Shown piece by piece: positions 32,117 through 40,158 of a stretch of DNA of 64,000 nucleotides (the first letter of the stretch is position 1; each line of letters opens with the position of its first letter). The position numbers were made by a program, and so were the translations under genes. The stretch comes from Streptomyces flaveolus (GTDB lineage Bacteria > Actinomycetota > Actinomycetes > Streptomycetales > Streptomycetaceae). A model generated the notes under the pieces. The model did not search any database, had not been told where the DNA came from, and saw only the letters and a list, made by a program, of their open reading frames with translations. The stretch spans positions 186,001 through 250,000 of the forward strand of contig NZ_BMRV01000008.1 in the NCBI RefSeq assembly GCF_014648815.1, given 5' to 3'.

Positions 32117-32856
32117 GCGATCTCCCGTCCCTTGGCGAGGTCGTCGTGGTTGTCGATCTCGACCCACTTGACGTCGCCGATGGGCTCCACGTCGATCCGG
32201 AAGCCGCGGTTGACCAGCTCCTGGTAACCGTCCTCGTAGTACAGCTGCGGGTCGCGCTCGAAGGTGGTCCTCAGCGCGTCGGCCAGCTCCACGGCGGCCT
32301 CGCCCTCGATGAGGGTGACGCCGATGTACTCGCCGGTCGCCTCGGCCGGGTCCATCAGCTTGGTGATGCGCTGGACGCCCTTGTCGGGGTCGACGACGAC
32401 CTTCATCTCCTCCTCGGCGAGGGACTTCACCGTGTCCAGCGCCAGGATGATCTTCTTGCCGTCGCCGCGGGCGGCGAGCAGGGTCTTCTCGACGGAGACC
32501 GGGTGCACGGTGTCGCCGTTGGCGAGGATCACGCCGTCCTTGAGGGCGTCACGGCCGCACCACAGGGAGTAGGCGTTGTTCCACTCCTCGGCCTTGTCGT
32601 TGTCGATGAGGGTGAGCTTGACGCCGTACTTCTGCTCCAGCGCCTCCTTGCGCTCGTACACGGCCTCCTTGCGGTACCCGACGATCACCCCGACCTCGGT
32701 GAGGCCGACCTCGGCGAAGTTGCCCAGGGTCAGGTCCAGCACCGTGATGTCGTCCTCCGCGCCCTCGGGGCCGACCGGGACCAGTGCCTTGGGCAGGGTG
32801 TCGGTGTAGGGGCGCAGACGGCGTCCGGCGCCGGCCGCCAGCACGAGGCCGATCAT
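32104..32856 (-). CDS. Nucleotidyltransferase, LicC/phosphocholine cytidylyltransferase-like
   Basis: A 250-residue sugar-nucleotide transferase fold. The N-terminal signature GLVLAAGAGRRLRPYTDTLP followed by KALVPVG binds the nucleotide triphosphate. Downstream are WNNAYSLWCGRDAL and ILANGDTVHP (the metal Asp), and KWVEIDNHDDLAKG at the end, a pattern seen in LicC-type cytidylyltransferases. It probably activates a phospho-alcohol as a CDP derivative for the two CDP-alcohol transferases in this operon. ATG with GAAGGAG upstream; it overlaps the preceding gene as ATGA. Confidence 0.88.
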   Translation of the reverse strand: MIGLVLAAGAGRRLRPYTDTLPKALVPVGPEGAEDDITVLDLTLGNFAEVGLTEVGVIVGYRKEAVYERKEALEQKYGVKLTLIDNDKAEEWNNAYSLWCGRDALKDGVILANGDTVHPVSVEKTLLAARGDGKKIILALDTVKSLAEEEMKVVVDPDKGVQRITKLMDPAEATGEYIGVTLIEGEAAVELADALRTTFERDPQLYYEDGYQELVNRGFRIDVEPIGDVKWVEIDNHDDLAKGREIACQY

Positions 32857-34688
32857 GCGGGTTCTCCTTCGTCGTGTACGGCGGGTGCGCCGACCTTGTG
32901 GGCGGCGACCCAGAAACGGGTGCTCTCGACGAGCACCACGAGGGCGACGGCCACGGCGAGCACCGTGAGCGCGACCTTGAAAGCGGAGGCGGTGAGCAGC
33001 ACGGCCAGCACCGTGACCAGCAGCGTGCGGCCGTCGTGCCCCCCGATCGCCCGCACCAGCCAGTGCGGGGGCGCACCCGCGTTGCCGCGGATGCGGTAGA
33101 CCGTGTCGTAGTGATGGTAGGCGACCGCGGCCACCAGCCCGAAAGCCGCCGGAAGCGCCCCGTTCACGTCCGCCTTCGCCGCCAGTACCAGTACGGTGCC
33201 GTACTCGGCGGCGCGGAGGAAGGGCGGGACCAGCCAGTCGAGGGCGCCCTTGAGGGGGCGGGCGACGGCGAGGGCGGACGTCAGCACGTAGACGATCGCG
33301 GCGACGGCCGGCCAGGGGCCGCCGAAGCCGGTGAACGCGGCCGTCGCGACGACGGCGGCGCCGCCGAGGAGGGCGACGACGGGGGCGGTGAAGCCGGGCA
33401 GCCGGCGGGCGGGCCCTCGCAGGCCCGCGGCGACGGCCTCGGCGAGCGGGCCGGAGTCGGCGAGGTCGGCCAGCGCCTTCGCGGCCCGGTCGGTGCGGGT
33501 GGCCCTGCGGGTCAGCGAGCGCAGGACGCGGCCGGCCGTGGTGTAGGTCGCGGCGAACGCGCAGCCGATCAGCAGCGCGTAGAAGGTGATCCGGGGGGTG
33601 GTGGCCGCGGTCAGGACGGCGATCATGGCCCAGCGTTCGCCGATGGGCAGGACGATCATGCGGCGTACCCAGACCGTCCAGCCGACGCTGTCGAGCTTGT
33701 CGGAGAGGGCCGCGGTGGGGCTGGCCAGCGACAATTTACCGAGCGCGGTGGCGTCGTGGTTGGCCTCGTTGAAGGAGAAGTCCACGACGTGCCGGCAGGT
33801 CTGGAGGACCATCGCGCCGAGGGCGAGGGCCCATACGTCGTCGCCGCCGCGGGCGGCGCCGAGGGCGAGGCCCGCGTAGTAGGCGTACTCCTTGGCACGG
33901 TCGAAGGTGGCGTCCAGCCAGGCGCCGAGCGTGGAGTACTGCAGGGAGTAGCGGGCGAGCTGCCCGTCGGTGCAGTCGAGGACGAAGGAGGCGATCAGCA
34001 GGACGCCGGCGGCGACGAAGCCGCCGCGGGTGCCGGTGGCCGCGCAGGCCGCCGCTATGAGCGCGGTGAGCAGCGAGGCGGTGGTGACCTGGTTGGGGGT
34101 CAGTCCGCGTCGCGCGCACCAGCGGGCGATGTAGCGGGAGTAGGGGCTGATCAGGAAGGTGGTGACGAAGCCGTCGCGGGCCTTGACCGCCGACTTCAGG
34201 CGTACGGCCTCGTCGTCGACGGAGGCGACGGCCTGCCGTGCCTCGTTGCGGGCCTGCGGGTCGGTGGGGACGACGGCGACGAGACTGCCTAGTTCCGGCC
34301 GGTGCACGTCGGCGCCGTCGGCGTCGAGCGCGGTGACGATCCGGTCGGCGAGGCTGTCGACGGCCACCACCGCCGTACCGCTGCCCGCGGAGCTCTCCCG
34401 GGCCATCGCGCGCGTGAGCGCCTGGCGGGCGTCCGGCTGGGCGGTCACCGCGCCGGGGATCGCGGCGAGCGGGAAGCGGGGGTCGGTGAGGCCGAGGCGG
34501 AGGGCGTGCAGATGACCCACGAAGCGGGCGTCCACCACGGCGACGCGCTCTCCGCCGGGCACCCGGGCGAGCAGCGTCTCGGCGTCCGCCGTGTCGGAGG
34601 CGAGCCGCACGTCGAAGCCGAGGGACCGCAGCTCGCTCTCGACGGACGAACCGGGGACCGGCTGGCCGGTGAGGATGGCGGTCGACAA
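32853..34688 (-). CDS. CDP-alcohol phosphatidyltransferase with N-terminal domain (DUF5941-type)
   Basis: A 611-residue membrane protein. Residues 1-160 form a soluble domain resembling a truncated nucleotidyltransferase or receiver fold. Residues 175-400 are a CDP-alcohol phosphotransferase core with the complete motif D238xxD241G242xxA245R246 ... G255xxxD259xxxD263. A further hydrophobic C-terminal domain (DUF5941-like) holds several membrane spans. The start is TTG with GGGAGTGAG upstream. First gene of the seven-gene operon; the next gene overlaps by ATGA. Because all four Asp are present, this is the likely active transferase. Confidence 0.88.
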   Translation of the reverse strand: MSTAILTGQPVPGSSVESELRSLGFDVRLASDTADAETLLARVPGGERVAVVDARFVGHLHALRLGLTDPRFPLAAIPGAVTAQPDARQALTRAMARESSAGSGTAVVAVDSLADRIVTALDADGADVHRPELGSLVAVVPTDPQARNEARQAVASVDDEAVRLKSAVKARDGFVTTFLISPYSRYIARWCARRGLTPNQVTTASLLTALIAAACAATGTRGGFVAAGVLLIASFVLDCTDGQLARYSLQYSTLGAWLDATFDRAKEYAYYAGLALGAARGGDDVWALALGAMVLQTCRHVVDFSFNEANHDATALGKLSLASPTAALSDKLDSVGWTVWVRRMIVLPIGERWAMIAVLTAATTPRITFYALLIGCAFAATYTTAGRVLRSLTRRATRTDRAAKALADLADSGPLAEAVAAGLRGPARRLPGFTAPVVALLGGAAVVATAAFTGFGGPWPAVAAIVYVLTSALAVARPLKGALDWLVPPFLRAAEYGTVLVLAAKADVNGALPAAFGLVAAVAYHHYDTVYRIRGNAGAPPHWLVRAIGGHDGRTLLVTVLAVLLTASAFKVALTVLAVAVALVVLVESTRFWVAAHKVGAPAVHDEGEPA

Positions 34689-34795
34689 CCGAACTCACTC
34701 CCTGGTGCCGACGCCAGTGCGCCGGCCTGTGCATGGTGGAGCGCCCGTGCCTGGGGCACCCGGGCGGCATGTCGGCAGAGGTTATCGGATGCCCG

Positions 34796-34808
34796 GAACA
34801 CCGTGTTC
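34796..34808. promoter_or_regulatory. GAACAC-C-GTGTTC palindrome upstream of the CDP-alcohol operon
   Basis: A perfect 6-bp inverted repeat around one base, 108 bases before the TTG start of the seven-gene operon. It has the size and symmetry of a dimeric repressor site. No cognate regulator is adjacent. Confidence 0.4.
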
Positions 34809-35022
34809 ACCGCCCGTTTCACGGTCAGTCGACGCCGCTTGCACCCGCCTTAGCCGCGATCATCATCGGGGATCCGGGGCCCGCCCCACAAACCGCGCTC
34901 CCCAAACGGACATCAAGGGCATCGCGCAGTGTCGAGGGGTGTGCGCGGAGGGTCAGGACGCCACGCGGGCGCATAGGCGGACGCATCGCCTCCCGTCACG
35001 GCCCCGCATCTGGGCAACGCTC

Positions 35023-35049
35023 TGACCTGCGTAACGTTTTTGCAGGTCA
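35023..35049. promoter_or_regulatory. TGACCTGC/GCAGGTCA dyad upstream of the CDF efflux gene
   Basis: An 8-bp perfect inverted repeat with an 11-base spacer containing GTTTTT, 92 bases before the ATG of the cation efflux gene. The likeliest reading is a metalloregulator operator; folding as an RNA hairpin is the alternative. Confidence 0.4.
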
Positions 35050-35140
35050 AGGCATATGACAACGGTGTTCAGTGCCGCGTTGCCCTATACCCCCCACCCG
35101 TAGTTGACTGGGGGCTCCGCGGACAAGGGAGGCGGCTTTC

Positions 35141-36079
35141 ATGGGGGCTGGGCACGATCACGGGCACGCGCACGGCGCGCACGGCGGCGGTACGGCGACG
35201 GCCGCGTACCGCGGCAGGCTGCGGGTCGCGCTGGCGATCACGCTCACCGTCATGGTCGTCGAGATCGTCGGCGGTGTGCTCGCCGACTCGCTCGCGCTGG
35301 TCGCCGACGCGGCGCACATGGCGACGGACGCCCTGGGGCTGGGCATGGCGCTGCTGGCGATCCACTTCGCGGGCCGGCCGCCGAGCGACCGGCGCACCTT
35401 CGGCTACGCCCGTGCGGAGATCCTTGCGGCCCTGGCGAACTGTGTGCTGCTGCTCGGGGTCGGCGGGTACGTCCTGTACGAGGCGATCGAGCGGTTCGTC
35501 ACACCGGCCGGCACCGCGGGCGGGCTGACCGTCGTCTTCGGCGCGATCGGTCTGGTGGCGAACATGGTGTCGCTGACGCTGCTGATGCGCGGCCAGAAGG
35601 AGAGTCTGAACGTGCGGGGCGCCTTCCTGGAGGTGGCGGCGGACGCGCTGGGTTCGCTGGCGGTGATCATCTCGGCGCTGGTCATCCTGGGCACGGGCTG
35701 GCAGCCGGCCGACCCGATCGCGTCCCTGGTGATCGGTCTGATGATCGTGCCGCGCACGTGGCGGCTGCTGCGCGAGACGCTGGACGTGCTGCTGGAGGCG
35801 GCGCCGAAGGGCGTGGACATCGCCGAGGTGCGCGCCCACATTCTGGCGCTGGACGGCGTCGAGGACGTCCACGACCTGCACGCGTGGACCATCACCTCGG
35901 GCATGCCGGTGCTGTCGGCGCACGTGGTGGTGAGCGGCGAGGCGCTGAGCGCGATCGGTCACGAGAAGATGCTGCACGAGCTGCAGGGCTGCCTGGGCGA
36001 CCACTTCGACGTGGAGCACTGCACCTTCCAGCTGGAGCCCAGCGGGCACGCGGAGCACGAGGCACGGCTGTGCCACTGA
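35141..36079 (+). CDS. Cation diffusion facilitator (Zn/Cd/Co efflux-type)
   Basis: A 312-residue inner membrane antiporter. The N-terminus is His-rich (GHDHGHAHGAH). Six membrane helices follow, then a cytoplasmic metallochaperone-like domain (VDIAEVRAHILALDGVEDVHDLHAWTI) and a His-rich end. The metal site in TM2 is H59xxxD63 (AAHMATDALG). The TM5 counterpart is E164xxxD168 (LEVAADALG), where zinc transporters commonly have His; this may shift metal preference. ATG with GGAGG upstream. It stands alone; an operator-like dyad lies upstream. Confidence 0.92.
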   Translation: MGAGHDHGHAHGAHGGGTATAAYRGRLRVALAITLTVMVVEIVGGVLADSLALVADAAHMATDALGLGMALLAIHFAGRPPSDRRTFGYARAEILAALANCVLLLGVGGYVLYEAIERFVTPAGTAGGLTVVFGAIGLVANMVSLTLLMRGQKESLNVRGAFLEVAADALGSLAVIISALVILGTGWQPADPIASLVIGLMIVPRTWRLLRETLDVLLEAAPKGVDIAEVRAHILALDGVEDVHDLHAWTITSGMPVLSAHVVVSGEALSAIGHEKMLHELQGCLGDHFDVEHCTFQLEPSGHAEHEARLCH

Positions 36080-36408
36080 GGCCTGGCCGGGGGCGCCTCG
36101 TCGGTCGGGCTGCTTGTCGGGGGCGGGGGCGGGGGCGGGGGGCGTGGGTGGGCGGGGGGTGCGCCGGGGAATGCCGCCGTCCGCCGGTCTGCCGCCGCCT
36201 GTCTCCCCCGGCGCTCCGCTCGGTCGCGCCCGGGGCGGTTCCCGGCGGGTGAGGCCGGGCACGATCTTCCATCGGGCCCCCTCGGCGTTCGACCGGTGAC
36301 GGCCGCTGCCCGCGCCACCGCGCGGGACATGCGGGTGTGCCGGAAGTGCCGGGAGTACCGAATGCGTGGGGCACACTTGGGGCGCGAGGACCGATGTGAA
36401 GGATGGGT
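36080..36408. other. Intergenic region with a G-rich tract
   Basis: 329 bases between the efflux gene and idi. The left part holds four near-perfect G5-6 runs (36119-36142). The right part holds the idi ribosome site. No gene seen. Confidence 0.5.
36119..36142 (+). repeat. Four-run G tract with quadruplex potential
   Basis: Four runs of five or six G separated by single C residues, followed within 20 bases by further G runs (GGGTGGGCGGGGGG). This is an ideal single-base-loop G-quadruplex pattern on the plus strand, 40 bases after the efflux gene stop and about 270 before idi. Confidence 0.6.
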
Positions 36409-37002
36409 ATGCCGATCACTCCTGCCACCGCGACGCACAGTTCGTCGAACGGCACCGCAGACGCGATTTTGCTGGAACTGGTCGACGAGAACGGCGTGAC
36501 GGTCGGTACCGCGGAGAAGCTCGCCGCGCACCAGCCGCCGGGACAGCTGCACCGCGCCTTCTCCGTGTTCCTCTTCGACGAGCGCGGCAGGCTGCTGCTC
36601 CAGCAGCGGGCCCTGGGCAAGTACCACTCCCCCGGCGTGTGGTCCAACACCTGCTGCGGTCACCCCTACCCTGGTGAGGCGCCGTTCGCCGCCGCGGCCC
36701 GGCGGACGTTCGAGGAGCTCGGTGTCTCGCCGTCGCTGCTCGCCGAGGCGGGCACGGTGCGCTACAACCACCCGGATCCGGCCTCGGGACTGGTCGAGCA
36801 GGAGTACAACCACCTGTTCGTCGGCCTGGTGCAGGCAGCGCCGCGGCCCGACCCGGAGGAAGTGGCCGAGACGGTCTTCGTGACCCCGGACGAGCTGGCC
36901 GTACGGCACGCCGAGGACACCTTCTCGGCGTGGTTCATGACGGTGCTGGACGCGGCACGGCCCGCCGTCCGCGAGCTGACGGGTGCCTCCGCCGGCTGGT
37001 GA
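36409..37002 (+). CDS. idi: Isopentenyl-diphosphate delta-isomerase (type I)
   Basis: A 197-residue Nudix-fold enzyme interconverting IPP and DMAPP. It has LHRAFSVFLFDERGRLLLQQ, then WSNTCCGHP with the active-site Cys and metal-binding His, then the Nudix-like RRTFEELGV. The second metal/acid segment is VEQEYNHLF. I use the second ATG (36409), 6 bases after GAAGG; an ATG two codons earlier overlaps that ribosome site. It supplies DMAPP, which the hopanoid operon 9 kb away also needs, but it is a separate unit. Confidence 0.95.
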   Translation: MPITPATATHSSSNGTADAILLELVDENGVTVGTAEKLAAHQPPGQLHRAFSVFLFDERGRLLLQQRALGKYHSPGVWSNTCCGHPYPGEAPFAAAARRTFEELGVSPSLLAEAGTVRYNHPDPASGLVEQEYNHLFVGLVQAAPRPDPEEVAETVFVTPDELAVRHAEDTFSAWFMTVLDAARPAVRELTGASAGW

Positions 37003-37011
37003 GCGGGCCCG

Positions 37012-37497
37012 CTAGCGCGGGGCGTGCTTGAGCGGCAGGGCGGCCCAGATCACCTTGCCGCCGCTCGCCGTGTGGGCCACGTCGCACGCCCCGCCCGCCT
37101 CGAGGGTGATCTCCCGGACCAGGAGCAGCCCGCGCCCGCCCGTCCGGCCGTGGTCCGTCTCCAGGGCGGTCGGGCGGTAGGGGTGGTTGTCCTCGACGGA
37201 CACCCGGACCCACTCGGGCCCGACGGCGACCTCCACGGCGAGGGTGGGCGACAGCACCGCCGCGTGCCGGACGGCATTGGTGACCAGCTCCGAGACGATC
37301 AGCAGCAGGCCCTGGGTCACCTCGTCGGAGACCGGCACGCCCTGGCGTACCAGCAGGTCCCGGACGGCGTGCCGGGCCTGCGGGACCGAGGCGTCGACGG
37401 CGGGCGCGGTGAACCGCCAGACGCCTTCGTACGGCAGCGGTTGTGTGGGCCCGGTCTCGTCCATCGTCCGGTCGCCACCCTCGGGCTCGATTGTCAC
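37012..37497 (-). CDS. Anti-sigma-factor-type ATP-binding protein (RsbW-like HATPase_c)
   Basis: A 161-residue single-domain HATPase_c protein of the RsbW/SpoIIAB type that is abundant in Streptomyces. N box: LLIVSELVTNAVRHAA; G1-like box: VEDNHPYRP; G2 box: DHGRTGGRGLLLVREI. No membrane segment. Such proteins usually bind sigma or anti-anti-sigma factors, but no partner gene is adjacent. The start is uncertain: GTG at 37497 gives coding-like third positions, ATG at 37464 would give 150 residues, and neither has a good ribosome site. Convergent with idi, 9 bases apart. Confidence 0.87.
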   Translation of the reverse strand: MTIEPEGGDRTMDETGPTQPLPYEGVWRFTAPAVDASVPQARHAVRDLLVRQGVPVSDEVTQGLLLIVSELVTNAVRHAAVLSPTLAVEVAVGPEWVRVSVEDNHPYRPTALETDHGRTGGRGLLLVREITLEAGGACDVAHTASGGKVIWAALPLKHAPR

Positions 37498-37668
37498 CAC
37501 ACCCCAGAGTGTTGGTAACGCGTCCCTCCGCACCGGAGAACTGAACACAAGTCGGCATGTATCGAACGGTTCTGATCGTTGGCGTATGCCCGGGTCAGTC
37601 GTGGGACCGTTCCTGTCCGCTTGCACCTGCTCCGCGAACCGTTCGGACGGATGGATAGCATCCGGCCC

Positions 37669-38424
37669 ATGGAGCCACGTCTGCTGCACCGGGTGTCCGA
37701 CTCGGTCGCCACCGTCGTCGTCCACCACCCGGCCAAGCGCAATGCCATGACGGCCGCGATGTGGCGGGCGCTGCCGGAGCTGCTCGCCTCCCTGGCGGGC
37801 GACCCCGCGGTGCGGGCGCTGGTGCTCACCGGTGAGGGCGCGACGTTCTGCGCCGGTGCCGACATCTCGACCCTGCGGGACTCCGCGGAGGAGGCGCAGC
37901 TGCTCGCCGTACGCGCCGAGGAGGCCCTCGCGGCCTTCCCCAAGCCGACACTGGCGGCGATCCGCGGTCACTGCGTGGGCGGCGGAGCCCAGTTGGCGGC
38001 GGCCTGCGATCTGCGGTTCGCCGAGGAGGGTGCCCTGTTCGGGGTCACCCCCGCCAAGCTCGGCGTGGTGTATCCGGCGTCGGCGACCCGGCGGCTGGTG
38101 GCGCTGGTGGGTCCGGCCACCGCGAAATACCTGCTGTTCTCCGGCGAACTGATCGACGCCGGGCGGGCGCTGCGCACGGGGCTGATCGACGAGGTACTGC
38201 CGGGGGACGAACTCGACAAGCGGGTCGCCGAGTTCACCCGCGTCCTGGTCTCCCGCTCGCAGTTGACGCAGGCGGCGGCGAAGGAGTTCGCGAACGGTCG
38301 CACCGACCGGGACGAGCACTGGGCCGCGCAGGCACGCGGCAGCGGCGACACCGCCGAGGGTGTCGCCGCGTTCCTGGAGCGCAGGCAGCCGAGCTTCGGT
38401 TGGAGCGTGCCTACGTCAGGGTGA
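37669..38424 (+). CDS. Enoyl-CoA hydratase/isomerase family protein, leaderless
   Basis: A 251-residue crotonase-fold protein. The CoA site and oxyanion hole are GATFCAGADISTL and IRGHCVGGGAQLAAACDLRF. The first catalytic Glu of hydratases is Gln in this protein (GGGAQLA), while LGVVYPASATRRL replaces the usual xPExxLG. A hydratase reaction is therefore doubtful; isomerase or another crotonase activity is possible. The ATG lies 7 bases after TAGCAT, a -10 element, so the mRNA is probably leaderless. Its 3' end overlaps the convergent DJ-1 gene by 14 bases. Confidence 0.88.
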   Translation: MEPRLLHRVSDSVATVVVHHPAKRNAMTAAMWRALPELLASLAGDPAVRALVLTGEGATFCAGADISTLRDSAEEAQLLAVRAEEALAAFPKPTLAAIRGHCVGGGAQLAAACDLRFAEEGALFGVTPAKLGVVYPASATRRLVALVGPATAKYLLFSGELIDAGRALRTGLIDEVLPGDELDKRVAEFTRVLVSRSQLTQAAAKEFANGRTDRDEHWAAQARGSGDTAEGVAAFLERRQPSFGWSVPTSG

Positions 38425-39046
38425 ACCGGTTCCGGGTGTGGAACTCCTCGACGAGGTGCGCGGGGGCCTTCTGCGGTGACCCGGCGTCGTAGGGCGGCTG
38501 CGGGTCGTACTCCGTCAGCAGCTGGACCGCCTGGGCGTGCTCGTCGCCGGCGATCCGGCCCACCAGGGTGAGGCCCATGTCGATGCCGGAGGAGACGCCG
38601 GCCGCGGTGACGTACTTGCCGTCGGTGACCACCCGCTCCCCCGTCGGCTCGGCGCCGAACCGCTTCAGCAGGTCCAGGGCCAGCCAGTGCGAGGTGGCCC
38701 GGCGGCCGGTGAGCAGTCCCGCCGCGGCGAGCAGCAGGGAGCCGGAACACACCGAGGTGGTCCAGGTACTGGCGGCGTCGGCGGCGCGCAGCCAGTCCAG
38801 CAGGGCCTCGTTGTCCATCTGCGCCTGTTGACCTGGACCGCCCGGCACGAGGACCACGTCCGGGCTCGGTACGTCCGCCAGGGTCCGGTCGGCGGTCAGC
38901 GCGAGGCTTCCCGTGTCGTTGCGCACGGGGCCGGTCCGCTCGGCGGCGAAGACGGTCTCCGCGTCCGGGATACGGCTCAGGACCTCGTAGGGGCCCACGG
39001 CGTCGAGGGCGGTGAAGCGGTCGAAGAGGACGATGGCGATCTGCAT
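38411..39046 (-). CDS. DJ-1/PfpI-family protein
   Basis: A 211-residue class I glutamine amidotransferase-like protein. The nucleophile elbow is TSVCSGSLLLAAAG, with VLVPGGPG before and TSHWLALDLL after, the pattern of the ThiJ/isonitrile-hydratase-like group. No HTH domain. Its substrate is unknown. It lies 39 bases downstream of the GlxA-type regulator gene, which shares the same N-terminal fold, so the pair probably arose by duplication and may be co-transcribed. Confidence 0.9.
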   Translation of the reverse strand: MQIAIVLFDRFTALDAVGPYEVLSRIPDAETVFAAERTGPVRNDTGSLALTADRTLADVPSPDVVLVPGGPGQQAQMDNEALLDWLRAADAASTWTTSVCSGSLLLAAAGLLTGRRATSHWLALDLLKRFGAEPTGERVVTDGKYVTAAGVSSGIDMGLTLVGRIAGDEHAQAVQLLTEYDPQPPYDAGSPQKAPAHLVEEFHTRNRFTLT

Positions 39047-39085
39047 GTGTTTCCTTTCGTGTGCACTCGGTGAACGGGGGCGTCG

Positions 39086-40045
39086 TCAGCGGGCGGCCGC
39101 GGGCCGGAACCGGCGGCGGTACTCGGCCGGTGAGGTGCCGAGCGCCCTGACGAAGGCGCGGCGCATGGCCTCCGGCGTGCCGTAGCCGCTGACACGGGAG
39201 ATCTCCTCGACGCCGTCGGCGCTGTCCTCCAGCAACCGGCGGGCGTGTTCGAGGCGCACCCGGTCGACGTACCGGCCGGGCGTCGTGCCGGTCTCGGCCT
39301 GGAAGGCGCGGGCGAAGTGACGCGGGGAGAGGGCGGCGCGGGCGGCCAGGGACTCGACGCTCAGGTCGGCGCCGGGGTGCTCGGTGATCCACTGCTGGAC
39401 CTCGCGGAGCGGCTCGCGACGCGCGGTCTGGGCGGCGAGCTGGGCACTGAACTGGGCCTGATTGCCGGGCCGGCGCAGGAAGACCACCAGGTGCCGGGCG
39501 ACGGTGAGGGCGGCGTCCCTGCCGAGGTCCTCCTCCACCAGGGCCAGGGAGAGGTCGATACCGGACGTCACACCGGCGGACGTGACGACGTGGCCGTCGC
39601 GGACGTAGATCGGGTCGGGATCGACCTCGACGGCCGGATGGTCACGGGCGAGCCGGTCGCAATAGGCCCAGTGGGTGGTGGCGCGGCGGCCGTCCAGCAG
39701 ACCGGCCGCCGCGAGCAGGGCGGCCCCGGTGCAGACGGACACCAGGCGCGGGGCGCCGGGCCCGTGCTCGCGCAGCCACCCGATCAGGCGCGGGTCCGGA
39801 TTCCGGGTGCCCCGGCCGCCGGGGACCAGCAGGGTGTGCGGGGCGGGCGCCCCGGTGAGGGCCCGGTCCGGTACGACGGTCAGACCGCTGGACGTGCGCA
39901 CGGGAGCACCGTCCAGCGAGGCGGTGCGGATGCGGTACGTGCCCGGTGTGTGCTGCTCGGCGCCCGCGAAGACCTCCACGGGACCGGTGACATCGAGGCT
40001 CTGGACGTCGTCGAAGAGGACGACGAGAACGGTGCGCTGCGCCAT
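39086..40045 (-). CDS. GlxA-family transcriptional regulator (DJ-1 domain plus AraC HTH)
   Basis: A 319-residue two-domain regulator. Residues 1-170 are a DJ-1/PfpI domain (VVLFDDVQSLDVTGPVEVF, LLVPGGRGTR, VSVCTGAALLAAAG, TTHWAYCDRL). Residues 215-315 are an AraC/XylS DNA-binding domain (LSVESLAARAALSPRHFARA and ISRVSGYGTPEAMRRAF). ATG at 40045. GlxA-like proteins are often transcriptional activators; the adjacent DJ-1 gene is a natural target. Confidence 0.93.
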   Translation of the reverse strand: MAQRTVLVVLFDDVQSLDVTGPVEVFAGAEQHTPGTYRIRTASLDGAPVRTSSGLTVVPDRALTGAPAPHTLLVPGGRGTRNPDPRLIGWLREHGPGAPRLVSVCTGAALLAAAGLLDGRRATTHWAYCDRLARDHPAVEVDPDPIYVRDGHVVTSAGVTSGIDLSLALVEEDLGRDAALTVARHLVVFLRRPGNQAQFSAQLAAQTARREPLREVQQWITEHPGADLSVESLAARAALSPRHFARAFQAETGTTPGRYVDRVRLEHARRLLEDSADGVEEISRVSGYGTPEAMRRAFVRALGTSPAEYRRRFRPAAAR

Positions 40046-40158
40046 GCCGCCGATTCTTCGGCCGCCCGACGACGGCCGCAATGACGAGTACCCCACCTTT
40101 CCTGCCATGCCTCCCACCCCCCTGGAGGACGTACTGAGCGGTTGGTAACGTGCCGAGC

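Larger units (their letters stand above)
34689..35140. other. Divergent intergenic region with two dyads, no gene seen
   Basis: 452 bases between the seven-gene operon (leftward) and the metal efflux gene (rightward). It contains the two inverted repeats listed separately (34796-34808 and 35023-35049). Short frames here have no ribosome sites or family features. Confidence 0.5.
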
